64,000 bases of DNA, taken from NCBI RefSeq assembly GCF_002531935.1, contig NZ_NWSV01000027.1:26244-90243 (forward strand), in the 5' to 3' direction. This stretch comes from Rhizobium chutanense. GTDB taxonomy: Bacteria; Pseudomonadota; Alphaproteobacteria; Rhizobiales; Rhizobiaceae. The notes beneath the pieces are model-generated. The model did no database searches. It had not been told where the DNA came from and saw only the letters and a program-made list of their open reading frames with translations. The first letter of the stretch is position 1, and every line of letters starts with the position of its first letter. Both the position numbers and the translations under genes were made by a program. Below are positions 1 through 7,255 of this stretch, in pieces.

Positions 1-101
1 TGACGGTTGGAGGCATGATCTTCTTTGGCGAGCCGGTAACAGCGACGCGGCTTTTTGCTATTCTATTGATCTTCATGGGAATTATTGCTGGCACGCGTTA
101 G
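1..101 (+). CDS. C-terminal end of an SMR-family (EmrE/QacE-like) membrane transporter, cut by the window edge
   Basis: Reading from base 3 gives 32 residues and a TAG stop at 99-101. The end contains GEPVTATRLFAILLIFMGII, which matches the last helix of small multidrug resistance transporters, where a glycine-glutamate-proline turn precedes transmembrane helix 4. These proteins act as inner-membrane dimers that exchange protons for cationic compounds. Only the last third is visible, so substrate and start cannot be judged. Base use is more AT-rich than in most of the window. The assignment rests on the motif alone. Confidence 0.6.
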   Translation, partial: TVGGMIFFGEPVTATRLFAILLIFMGIIAGTR

Positions 102-355
102 ATGTGCAATCCAAAGGTGACCCGCTGTGGCGTGCTGCTGCCGGTTTCGTGATACTATAAGGTGTTTTAACGAAACTGGAGAGTTGGATACAGAGAAGGA
201 GTTCAGCTCCGAATGGCCTTGCCTCTCTGAGCTAATCTAGTGTCCTTTAACGTTGAACTGGGCACCAACCCACATCGTTGTCATCTCAATTCGCACTCGT
301 CTCCACCAGGAGGCGGGCGTTTTTTCACATCCTCACACATTCCGGAGCCCACCCC

Positions 356-610
356 ATGCTCGTCCACAACTGGCGCACTGTGCTGCGGCACGCCTGGTCC
401 GTCCGCCTGATGGTGCTGGCGCTGCTCTTCATCGTGCTTGAGCCCGTCATCAATTTCGTCGCCGCAACTTGGGTGTCGCGCGACCTCTACATTCAGCTCG
501 CCATGTCGGCGGCAACGGGGCTTTTCGCCGCGGCGGCGATCGTCGCCCGCATCTTCGTTCAGCAGAAAATCTCGGGAGAACTGAATGGCAAACCGCCTGC
601 AGAAGGGTAG
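356..610 (+). CDS. Phage holin-like small membrane protein, copy 1
   Basis: An 84-residue protein with two hydrophobic stretches (about 18-36 and 46-68) and a short polar C-terminus. It is collinear with the protein at 2548-2802: the two have the same length and stop and differ at 14 of 84 positions by my reading. That second copy lies directly before an intact lysozyme, so the family is probably the holin or a holin-like pore of a rhizobial phage lysis cassette (DUF7940-like, tentative). The ATG at 356 aligns with the second copy and is preferred over an upstream ATG at 278. The gene overlaps the lysozyme remnant at 585. The function is inferred from position only. Confidence 0.6.
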   Translation: MLVHNWRTVLRHAWSVRLMVLALLFIVLEPVINFVAATWVSRDLYIQLAMSAATGLFAAAAIVARIFVQQKISGELNGKPPAEG

Positions 611-689
611 CGCCGCCGCGGCCATGGCTGTGGCAGCACCAATGGCGCGAAGCTTTGCACTCTGCTTGAGCCGCTCTCTCATTCAATAG
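585..689 (+). pseudogene. Truncated phage lysozyme (GH24) remnant
   Basis: The first 16 codons match the intact lysozyme at 2777 exactly, including the overlap with the holin-like gene. The sequence then jumps: the bases after the 16th codon correspond to a point 85 bases further on in the intact gene, and the breakpoint lies at a TGGC present at both ends (2823-2826 and 2908-2911). The shift destroys the frame, and after 14 more matching bases homology stops. The remaining frame ends at TAG 687-689 after 34 residues. The catalytic glutamate and aspartate are both in the deleted part, so it cannot be an active lysozyme. Confidence 0.75.
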
Positions 690-716
690 ATGGTAACGAA
701 CTTAGAAAACGAAAAC

Positions 717-745
717 AAAAGCGGTTCTTCGGGGCCGCCTTTTTC
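717..745 (+). terminator. Probable Rho-independent terminator after the lysozyme remnant
   Basis: AAAGCGG and CCGCCTTT arms (one bulged C, plus G-U pairs near the UUC loop) are followed by a run of five T. It sits 28 bases after the remnant's stop codon. Confidence 0.5.
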
Positions 746-820
746 TGTTGATGAGGCAATTATGACCGTTTCGAACGAAGTGAGCACCGCCGGGCCCTTA
801 CCATGGCAACTGTATGACGG

Positions 821-1213
821 ATGTTCCCCTACGGATTCAAGATCGTCGACGATACGCATCCGCGCGTTATCGTCCGCGATGCATTTGGCGTGTCCTCAGG
901 CCTTTCGTTTGACGATGGGGATCAAGGCCTCAATTAAGGCTGCATTGACGCAGCGGCTGCGGGCGAACGGTTGGAATACATCACGCTTGGCACCGGCCAA
1001 GCGTTGATTTTTGCGTAGAAGGCCCTTTAGGCCCGCGCGTTTCTGAAAGCAGTCGCACCTGTCGACGAGGATTATCCGCTGCTTGTAGCCGAGATTCGAC
1101 GGATGTCGCCAATGCGATCGGGTAAGCCTTGCCGCCTGGGTGGTTCGCAAGTCGAGGCCAAGCGCCTCACGATCGAAGCTGCAGCCGATACGAAGACGGC
1201 CAGGAGGCAGTAA
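821..1213 (+). pseudogene. Decayed phage tail-associated gene
   Basis: One frame from ATG 821 to TAA 1211 spans 131 codons but carries stops at 935, 1016 and 1028. The pieces read MFPYGFKIVDDTHPRVIV, then ERLEYITLGTGQALIFA, KAL, ARAFLKAVAPVDEDYPLLVAEI, and finally QVEAKRLTIEAAAD. This resembles short rhizobial prophage proteins linked to tail fibres, where GQAL..QRKALEARAF is followed by YPLLAAE and a helical end rich in A, K and E. CAG and GAG codons at 1016 and 1028 would restore that motif. Around 1090-1140 the expected residues (TDVANAIG) lie in another frame, so compensating frameshifts are likely. It supports a phage origin for the region. Confidence 0.55.
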
Positions 1214-1325
1214 GTAATGTCAACTGGCTATCGTGAAGCACCGCAATACAACGCTATAACGTTTGCCAGCGCTTTCAATCCACGCAGGATTGCGCTATTC
1301 CGCCGAGAGACGGAGGGATTGGACG

Positions 1326-2456
1326 TTGGATGCTCTTACACATCGCGAGATCGGAAGACAGGCGCGCAACCGCATACGCGGCTTAGATGGGCTTAGAGCA
1401 ATCTCGCTACTTTTGGTGCTGATAGCTCATTGGTTGCCTCTTCCCCATCTTTACAAATTCGTCAACTTGGGGCGTGGCGGGCTCCTGATATTCTTCGTGA
1501 TCAGTGGTTTCTTGATAACGAGAATACTAGTCGACTTAGCACGCCAAAGGGGTGAGATTGCAGGGTTCCAGCTTCTCAAGGGCTTCTATGGCCGCCGATT
1601 TTTCCGCATTCAGCCTATCTATTACCTCGCGCTCGTATTTGTTATTTGCCTGGGACTGAATGACGCTGTGCGGGAAGACGTAATTTATCACGTCTTCTTC
1701 GTGCAGAATCTCTCAAATGTGTTTCTTAGAAGCGATATCGGAACTTATGGACCAGCCGCCCCGTGGTGGTCGCTTGCGGTTGAAGAGCAGTTTTATTTGT
1801 TCTGGGCGCCCATAGTCATCTTTCTTCGCCCGAATGCGTGGAAGCTTTCTCTACTGGCGGCGTTTCCCCTGGCGATCGGATGGCGCGCTTTCGCCTGGTG
1901 GGCCGATCTTGGACAGGCGAATGTCTTAGTCACACTCGGAAATCTGGATTCACTGGCTGCCGGCGCATCGGTCGCTATAATCACCTCAACAGCCCGGGCT
2001 ACGCCCGCAGTGTCGCGCCGTTTCTCTGCTATAATGGTGGCTGGCATCTCCGCGCTCTGCCTCTTGTCACTGACAGCGACGAGCGAAGGTGCACTCATAT
2101 TTCGGAGTAGTTTTGACGACGTGCCAGTTTATATGATCGCCGCATCGCTGATATTTTTCTGGGCTGTTGGCAGGGCGCAAACCGCAGCGAAGGTGATGGA
2201 AAATCCTGTTCTAGTTTTTATAGGCAAGCGTAGTTACGGTGCCTATGTCTATCACCAAGTCGTGAACTACTCCTTCTATTTCATCGTGACACCGCGTTGG
2301 CTGGAGCCATATTTTGGCATGAAGCGTGAATTGCATGGTTTCACTGTGTTTTGGACCTTCACGCTAATAACGCTGCTGTTAGCCGCATTGTCCTACAAAT
2401 ACATCGAGCAGCCCATATTCAGACTCCGAGATCGGATTTATCCGGTTGCTACATAG
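1326..2456 (+). CDS. Acyltransferase 3 family membrane protein (OafA/NodX type)
   Basis: A polytopic inner-membrane protein of about 376 residues that transfers acyl (usually acetyl) groups to envelope polysaccharides. The N-terminus has RGLDGLRAIS, then an HW pair and FFVISGFLITRIL, the signature blocks of the acyltransferase 3 family, followed by roughly ten hydrophobic helices. I prefer TTG 1326 because GGAGGG lies about nine bases upstream; an alternative TTG at 1263 gives 397 residues. The gene lies between two copies of a phage lysis module and is visibly more AT-rich than its surroundings, which suggests acquisition by transfer, perhaps as a surface-modifying cargo gene. The actual acceptor (O-antigen, exopolysaccharide or lipo-oligosaccharide) cannot be read from sequence. 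Confidence 0.85.
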   Translation: MDALTHREIGRQARNRIRGLDGLRAISLLLVLIAHWLPLPHLYKFVNLGRGGLLIFFVISGFLITRILVDLARQRGEIAGFQLLKGFYGRRFFRIQPIYYLALVFVICLGLNDAVREDVIYHVFFVQNLSNVFLRSDIGTYGPAAPWWSLAVEEQFYLFWAPIVIFLRPNAWKLSLLAAFPLAIGWRAFAWWADLGQANVLVTLGNLDSLAAGASVAIITSTARATPAVSRRFSAIMVAGISALCLLSLTATSEGALIFRSSFDDVPVYMIAASLIFFWAVGRAQTAAKVMENPVLVFIGKRSYGAYVYHQVVNYSFYFIVTPRWLEPYFGMKRELHGFTVFWTFTLITLLLAALSYKYIEQPIFRLRDRIYPVAT

Positions 2457-2547
2457 CGTCCCTTGACGCTGTTGGGTTGCTGAATAACCCAAAGAGGTCG
2501 CCCTGTTCCCCGAGCAGGGTGTTTTTCTGCATCCACGATCCCACCCC

Positions 2548-2802
2548 ATGCTCGTCCCCAACTGGCGCGCAGTGCTGAAGCACGCCTGGTCCGTCCGTCT
2601 GATGGCGCTCGCGCTGCTCTGCATCGTCCTCGAGCCCGTCTACACCTTCGTCGCCGCGACCTGGGTGTCGCGCAATCTCTGCATCCAGCTCGCCATGTCG
2701 GTGATCACAGGCCTCTTGGCCGTTGCGGCGATCGTCGCCCGCATCTTCGTTCAGCAGACAATCTCAGGAGAATTGAATGGCAAACCGCCTGCAGAAGGGT
2801 AG
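2548..2802 (+). CDS. Phage holin-like small membrane protein, copy 2
   Basis: 84 residues with two predicted membrane segments, paralogous to 356-610. Its last 26 bases overlap the start of the lysozyme at 2777, a coupling typical of holin/endolysin pairs. The product probably controls release or activation of the lysozyme at the inner membrane. The C-terminal residues ELNGKPPAEG are dictated partly by the overlapping lysozyme start, which may explain why they are identical in both copies. No family-specific catalytic motif exists to confirm the role. Confidence 0.65.
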   Translation: MLVPNWRAVLKHAWSVRLMALALLCIVLEPVYTFVAATWVSRNLCIQLAMSVITGLLAVAAIVARIFVQQTISGELNGKPPAEG

Positions 2803-3241
2803 TGCCGCCGCGGCCATGGCTGTGGCGCTGGTCGGCTCGTTCGAGGGATTGCGGCAGAATGCCTATCCGGATCCGGCCACACGGGGGCAGCCGTGGACGA
2901 TCTGCTATGGCAGCACCAATGGCGTCAAACCCGGCGACCGCAAGACGGTGGAGGAATGCAAGGCGCTGTTGGCGCTGGAGCTCAACACCTATGCGCGCGG
3001 TGTGGAGAGCTGCGTGCGCGTGCCGCTGCCGGATGCGCGCTTCGTGGCGCTGACCTCGTTTGCCTATAATGTCGGCGTCAAGGCGGCCTGCGGCTCGAGC
3101 GCGGTCAGGCTGATCAACCAGGGCAGAACGGCCGAGGGCTGCGAGGCGCTGTTGAAGTGGAACCGTGCGGCCGGCATCGTCTTTCCGGGGCTGACCCGGC
3201 GCCGGCAGAAAGAGCGGCAATTCTGCCTGGAGGGCATCTGA
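2777..3241 (+). CDS. Phage-type lysozyme (glycoside hydrolase 24, SAR-like endolysin)
   Basis: A 154-residue muramidase that cleaves N-acetylmuramic acid to N-acetylglucosamine bonds in peptidoglycan. The catalytic set is readable: Glu23 in SFEG, Asp32 in YPDP and Thr41 in WTICYGST, matching the Glu-Asp-Thr triad of T4 and P21 lysozymes. The E-to-D spacing of nine is canonical and the D-to-T gap has a small insert. Residues 9-20 are a weakly hydrophobic alanine-rich stretch that could be a signal-arrest-release anchor. The stop codon shares one base with the next start (TGATG). Confidence 0.88.
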   Translation: MANRLQKGSAAAAMAVALVGSFEGLRQNAYPDPATRGQPWTICYGSTNGVKPGDRKTVEECKALLALELNTYARGVESCVRVPLPDARFVALTSFAYNVGVKAACGSSAVRLINQGRTAEGCEALLKWNRAAGIVFPGLTRRRQKERQFCLEGI

Positions 3242-3603
3242 TGTTCTCCGTTCTCGACACCCTCAAGCTCGGCGCCGGCATCGCTGCCGGGCTGGTGCTC
3301 TATCACCTCTATGCCGTTGCGATCGGCTATCCCTCGGCGGCCCGGGAGGCGCGCGCCGGCTATATCACGCTGGCCGAGAAGGCGGCGGCCGAGGCGCGGG
3401 CGGCCGAGATGGAACGTCAGCGCAATGCGGCCTCGCTCGCCACCGAAGAGAACCGCAAGCGCCTTCTGGCCGCGGAGGCCGCCGAGCAGGTGGCCAGAGA
3501 CACACTCGAAACCGAGATCCAATCCTATGAACGTCAGCTTTCGGAAAAGAACCGCGCTTGCGCTGTCAGTGCTGCTGATCGCCAGTGGCTGCTCCGCCAC
3601 TGA
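3241..3603 (+). CDS. Inner-membrane spanin (Rz-like)
   Basis: A 120-residue protein with one N-terminal membrane helix (about 7-30) and a long charged, alanine- and glutamate-rich coiled coil (about 40-110), the build of phage i-spanins. These link the inner membrane to an outer-membrane lipoprotein and fuse the two membranes at the end of lysis. It starts inside the stop of the lysozyme gene and its last 77 bases overlap the outer spanin gene in another frame, an arrangement familiar from lambda Rz/Rz1. There is little sequence-level identity to rely on; the call comes from topology and context. Confidence 0.72.
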   Translation: MFSVLDTLKLGAGIAAGLVLYHLYAVAIGYPSAAREARAGYITLAEKAAAEARAAEMERQRNAASLATEENRKRLLAAEAAEQVARDTLETEIQSYERQLSEKNRACAVSAADRQWLLRH

Positions 3604-3835
3604 GCGGCTGAACAGGGCCTCTGTCATCAAGGGGCAGGCGGCGGCCGGCATCATTTTGCCGCCCTTGCCCGAGGATCTGCGCCGGCAGGAAGCGCATGCG
3701 CCCGTGCTCGAAGGCGAGCCTGTCATCGCCATCCTCGCCCGCGAGCGCCAGGCACTCGACCGCGCCAATGCCCGCCAGGGGCGCAGCGTGCAATTTTATG
3801 ACGACCTCACCAGCAGCTATGGAGCGCGCCGATGA
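3527..3835 (+). CDS. Outer-membrane spanin lipoprotein (Rz1-like), overlapping the i-spanin gene
   Basis: An ATG at 3527, inside the i-spanin gene, opens a 102-residue frame that begins with a positively charged N-terminus, a hydrophobic stretch and the lipobox LLIASGC (lipidated Cys22). This is a textbook lipoprotein signal. The mature part has prolines (LPPLPED) and a polar C-terminus. Size, lipobox and +1-frame overlap with an i-spanin gene fit an o-spanin, although it is longer than lambda Rz1. The stop overlaps the next start as ATGA at 3832. Such embedded genes are often missed in automatic annotation. Confidence 0.72.
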   Translation: MNVSFRKRTALALSVLLIASGCSATERLNRASVIKGQAAAGIILPPLPEDLRRQEAHAPVLEGEPVIAILARERQALDRANARQGRSVQFYDDLTSSYGARR

Positions 3836-5427
3836 CGCTTGCACTCGGTATGGGACTCGGTTCTTCATTCGCGATCGCCATGGCCGATGGCCATCCGGAT
3901 TGGGTGCCGGACCCGAACCGCTATATGCCCTTCTCGATGGGATGGCGCTGGCCGGCCGGCTTCGTGATGGCGGCTGGCGCCGGGCTCGGCGCGGTCGGCG
4001 GAATTCTCGCTATGGCGAATGGGCCGTGGGACATCACCTCGCCGCGGTTCCACTTTTCAGGCTGGGCCTGCACGGAGGGCGGCAACGCTCCGCAGGAGAT
4101 TGTCTATCCGACGGCGGCGTTCGATATCGGCTGCGACATCTCGACCGACCGCATCACCTGGGTTCCCTTCGACTTCGCCGGCAGCGCAAGCTTCAATATG
4201 CCCGCGCAGAACCAGGGAACATGGGCTACGGCGAATATCACGCTGCCGAAGGACTCGATCTTTTATCTGCGTCCGAAGCTGCTGATCGCCGAAGGCCAGT
4301 CCTACATCGGTAACTACCGCATCCAGAAACATCGCAATGAGAAGATGTGGGGAGCGGCGGACTGGACAGCCCTGCAGGCTTTGATGGACGCGGACGCGCC
4401 GAATACCGCCGCGCTCGACCAGTTCTATAATACGGTCGGCAATGCCAGCAACAGCCAGCTCCTGCTCTATGGCCCCGATCTGATGGTGGGGCTCGGCTGG
4501 GATGGCCGGCCGATACCGATCATCCTCAATGACAGCCTTGTCGAGCGCCAGGAGATAGCAGCTTCCGCGGACGCTCGCAGGAACCTTGGCCTATGGCGTC
4601 GATGGCTGGATGAGCCCGATCCGAAGCAGGGCAGGCTCGTCGGCCTGATCATGGGCGTGCCCGGCTCGAAGGCCGCGAACGAGCTGGCGGGCTCCGGCGC
4701 CACGATCGCGACACGGCGATGGGCAATCATCGACGAGGTGAAAACGCTGAATGGCGGCAAGAACTGCTGGACCGGGATCGCCGCCATCGAGGATGGGTCG
4801 AACGACAACAGCGCGACCCTGTCGACCTGGCAGAACGCCATCTACTCCTTGACCTCCACGCGATTTCTCGGCCGCTATCCCGGCACCAAGATGCTCGCGG
4901 TTCCGATGCCGGGGCGCACCGGCGTTGGCACGAGCCTCAACTTCCAGACCGTCGCAGGGCAAACGATCGGTTCGCCATGGAGCACGAACCTCGACACCGT
5001 CAACGACGCGCTGCGCGCGGGAGGCGGCGGCCGTTTCGCCGACTATATCGACGCTTATGCGTTCACGATGGATCCCGCGAACCATGGAAAGTTCAAGGGT
5101 GCCGAAAGCTTTCCGATCGGCAATGTCTCCGGCGCGACGACGAGTTCCGCCGCGGCCAAGGTTACGCAGCCGATCCTTCCCGGCGCCAGGGTCAATTTCG
5201 AGACCGTGCCAGGCACCACCTACACCACGCAGATCGTGCTCACCTGTGCTCCGGATGGAGGCGGCCTATATGACATCGTCCTGCAAGGCAACATGACCTT
5301 GCCCGACGGCGCCGCGGTTTTCGGACGGGTGACAGAGGACGGCACGCATCTCGCCCTCTACGGCATCATGGATTGTTTCGCGCGCTGGCCACAGGCCCAT
5401 AAATCAAAATTTTATCCCGTTATTTAG
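3832..5427 (+). CDS. Phage-associated protein with an SGNH hydrolase-like domain
   Basis: A 531-residue protein beginning with an alanine- and glycine-rich segment (about 40-65) that may insert in the membrane. Residues 231-236 (ILNDSL) resemble block I of SGNH esterases, with a nucleophile candidate at Ser235. GVPGSKA follows as a possible block II, and G322-S-N-D325 resembles block III. A clear block V Asp-x-x-His was not found. The gene overlaps the o-spanin by ATGA, so it belongs to the lysis operon. Possible roles are a tail or receptor-binding component with esterase activity, or a secreted polysaccharide deacetylase. The fold call is moderate and the role is open. Confidence 0.5.
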   Translation: MTLALGMGLGSSFAIAMADGHPDWVPDPNRYMPFSMGWRWPAGFVMAAGAGLGAVGGILAMANGPWDITSPRFHFSGWACTEGGNAPQEIVYPTAAFDIGCDISTDRITWVPFDFAGSASFNMPAQNQGTWATANITLPKDSIFYLRPKLLIAEGQSYIGNYRIQKHRNEKMWGAADWTALQALMDADAPNTAALDQFYNTVGNASNSQLLLYGPDLMVGLGWDGRPIPIILNDSLVERQEIAASADARRNLGLWRRWLDEPDPKQGRLVGLIMGVPGSKAANELAGSGATIATRRWAIIDEVKTLNGGKNCWTGIAAIEDGSNDNSATLSTWQNAIYSLTSTRFLGRYPGTKMLAVPMPGRTGVGTSLNFQTVAGQTIGSPWSTNLDTVNDALRAGGGGRFADYIDAYAFTMDPANHGKFKGAESFPIGNVSGATTSSAAAKVTQPILPGARVNFETVPGTTYTTQIVLTCAPDGGGLYDIVLQGNMTLPDGAAVFGRVTEDGTHLALYGIMDCFARWPQAHKSKFYPVI

Positions 5428-5437
5428 AGGCATCAGC

Positions 5438-5785
5438 ATGAATACATCCGATTTCGACCCGCGCCTGCACCAGCAGATGGGGGAACTCCTCGCCGAGGTC
5501 CGCAATCTCCGGGATGCCTTTCGGCAGTCGGAGATCAAATCCGACAACAGCCGATCGCAGATGCATGGCCGGCTGGATCTCCTCGTCGACCGGGTCGCCA
5601 AGGTCGAAGGCACCGTTTCCGCCGTGCAGGAGGATATCGCGGAAATGCGGCCGGTCACCGACGACGTGCGCAGATGGAAATTGATGGGGCTTGGCGCTCT
5701 CGGGATCGTCGGGGTCGGCGGCACGGCACTGGGCGTCAGCCTCGCCGGCGTGTTCGACCAGGTGATGAAGTACCTGCACCGGTGA
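5438..5785 (+). CDS. DUF1515 family small membrane-anchored protein
   Basis: 115 residues: a polar, heptad-like N-terminal part (about 8-75) likely to form a coiled coil, followed by one hydrophobic helix near the C-terminus (about 83-105, LGALGIVGVGGTALGVSLAG). This matches the rhizobial DUF1515 family, which commonly lies next to phage lysis genes. It starts ten bases after the 531-residue gene, so it is probably the last gene of the same operon. Its biochemical role is unknown; an accessory holin or antiholin is conceivable but unsupported. Confidence 0.65.
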   Translation: MNTSDFDPRLHQQMGELLAEVRNLRDAFRQSEIKSDNSRSQMHGRLDLLVDRVAKVEGTVSAVQEDIAEMRPVTDDVRRWKLMGLGALGIVGVGGTALGVSLAGVFDQVMKYLHR

Positions 5786-5920
5786 AGAGCTTTTACCGGC
5801 ATTGACAATCGCAGGTGCCGCGGGATTTTGCTTCCTGCCTGCTTCGGGCCTCCTAAATTTTAGGTTTCTCTAACGAACAAATGGCCACCCAGCTGGTTTT
5901 CCTCTCAGGAGGAAACGGTC

Positions 5921-6106
5921 ATGAAGAGCATGAACGATCGCCAGGTTCGCATTCCCGGTCCGCGGGAGCATGATGTTGCGGAGCATTGCCGCAAGTTCGG
6001 CATCGGTCCGGCGGAGGCGAAGAAGCTGAAGAAGCTTCTCGGGTCCCACGCGCCGCTCCATGAGATCCGGGCAAACGCTCCGCCGCGTCAGCCGCGGTGG
6101 CGTTAG
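5921..6106 (+). CDS. Small basic protein, DUF3606-like
   Basis: 61 residues. AGGAGGAAACGGTC directly precedes ATG 5921, the best ribosome-binding site in this part of the window. Residues 17-42 (DVAEHCRKFGIGPAEAKKLK and following) resemble the helix-turn core of DUF3606 proteins, short basic proteins common in Rhizobiales. The C-terminus is rich in proline and arginine. It is separated from the phage genes by about 135 bases and probably has its own promoter. No function can be assigned. Confidence 0.6.
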   Translation: MKSMNDRQVRIPGPREHDVAEHCRKFGIGPAEAKKLKKLLGSHAPLHEIRANAPPRQPRWR

Positions 6107-6260
6107 CAGCGGTGGCGTTTCCGTGACCATTCACGCGGCGTTACGGCGATGATTCAAAGATTGAGCGGACAGAGCAAGTCCGCGAAGGCGGCGGGGCGAA
6201 AAATGCCGTTGCCGGGCTTACGAGGTGACCGATGGTCCTGCTTACGCCGCTCCTGCCAGC

Positions 6261-6285
6261 AAAAACCCCGCTCCGGCGGGGTTTT
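6261..6285 (+). terminator. Rho-independent terminator
   Basis: AAAAACCCCG, a short CTCC loop region and CGGGGTTTTC form a strong stem with A and T tracts on both sides, so it can work in both directions. It lies about 155 bases after the small gene at 5921-6106. Confidence 0.7.
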
Positions 6286-6618
6286 CTCGGCAATGGGATG
6301 GCGTTCTGTTTTTCTCCCCGGCGCCGGAGCATACCAGTCTAACGATTGGAATATAACGGGAACAATTGGTGCTTGTTTCCCCGGCAGATGCGCCGAGCGC
6401 CGGCGCATTTTCAGCCCGAAATCCGCGGGAACTTCCGCCAAGTACCGACGTTGTGGCCGACGGACCGTGCAGCAGGCCTTGTCTCCTGTGCCGATGCTGT
6501 TACCCCTGCAGTTGCTGTGCGGTCCACTACCATCTGCGCCGAGGCAAGCGTTTTGCTCAGCCGACGGCCGAAGAGATTGGCCGCGGCGCGCGACGTGGCG
6601 CGCGCGGAAAGCCGGTGA

Positions 6619-6663
6619 GAGCGGGATGATTTTAAGCCGACCCGGCGTAAAATCATCCCGCTC
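6619..6663. repeat. Perfect 16-bp inverted repeat with internal hairpin
   Basis: GAGCGGGATGATTTTA at 6619-6634 is matched exactly by its reverse complement at 6648-6663. The 13-base spacer itself contains GCCG and CGGC arms, so the structure would be a nested hairpin. It resembles rhizobial intergenic palindromic elements more than a terminator. It lies 60 bases from the 3' end of the minus-strand gene at 6724. Confidence 0.7.
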
Positions 6664-6723
6664 GATGGAAGCGTTGGCGCATGATCTCCTGCGAACGCCG
6701 TACACACATTTCCGGCATCAGCT

Positions 6724-6921
6724 CTAACGCCCCTGCCGCGACAGCATGAGAATGTAGTCGTCGGCGATATCGGCAACCATCATGGCTGCTTCCGCCGGCT
6801 GATATCCCTTGCAGACCGCGTCGCTGACGATTTTCAGGACGGCCGATTCAATTGCTTCCCGGCAGTCGGACAGGCTTTCGGCCTGCGGGCATTTTGCACG
6901 AAATTCCAACACGTTGTTCAC
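6724..6921 (-). CDS. Small conserved-type protein of unknown function
   Basis: 65 residues from a GTG start at 6921 preceded by GGAGGG eight bases upstream. The sequence is mixed and helical (SAVLKIVSDAVCKGYQPAEA, then MVADIADDYILML) with no membrane segment or known motif. Codon use is like the core genome. It stands alone between two gene-free stretches. It could be a small regulatory or adaptor protein of Rhizobiales; nothing more can be said. Confidence 0.6.
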   Translation of the reverse strand: MNNVLEFRAKCPQAESLSDCREAIESAVLKIVSDAVCKGYQPAEAAMMVADIADDYILMLSRQGR

Positions 6922-7255
6922 GGCATACCCTCCATTTGATCTTGCTCGATCCCGATGCCCGGAAGCCGGCCTCTCCGCCTGGAGGCGGATCGGGGGTTCC
7001 GGCGAGCTGCTTCAGGAACCAGAAATATTGCCCTGATGACAGCATGGCAGAGAGACCGATGTATTCAAGCGCATGCTGATATTAAGGTAAGCCAGTAGGG
7101 TTAATTCGCCCGCCGATGTTGCATCGTGGCATCGCAAGCCGATGCGGGGGCCGGCTTTTGGACGATGCGATGTGAAGAACGGCCGCCTTGCGAAGGGGGA
7201 GCCGGTGCGGCAAGTCTGAAGGCTGCGGCTTAAACCACGGCCTGCTCGATCCGGG
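6922..7255. other. Gene-free stretch
   Basis: Nothing recognised except the presumed promoter and GGAGGG ribosome-binding site of the GTG-start gene at 6921. Confidence 0.5.

Larger units (their letters stand above)
6107..6723. other. Long gene-free stretch with two strong hairpins
   Basis: No frame here has a convincing start, ribosome-binding site or family resemblance. The stretch holds a terminator-like hairpin at 6261-6285 and a long palindrome at 6619-6663, both listed separately. The rest shows nothing I can name. Confidence 0.6.

Noticed and set aside
690..1007. 105-residue plus-strand frame beginning ATG 690
   Set aside because: It covers the decayed tail-type gene in another frame, shows no family resemblance and has no ribosome-binding site.
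6149..6727. 192-residue plus-strand frame and a 183-residue minus-strand frame over the same stretch
   Set aside because: Both run through the terminator and the palindrome, are arginine- and proline-rich as expected of chance GC-rich frames, and lack start signals.
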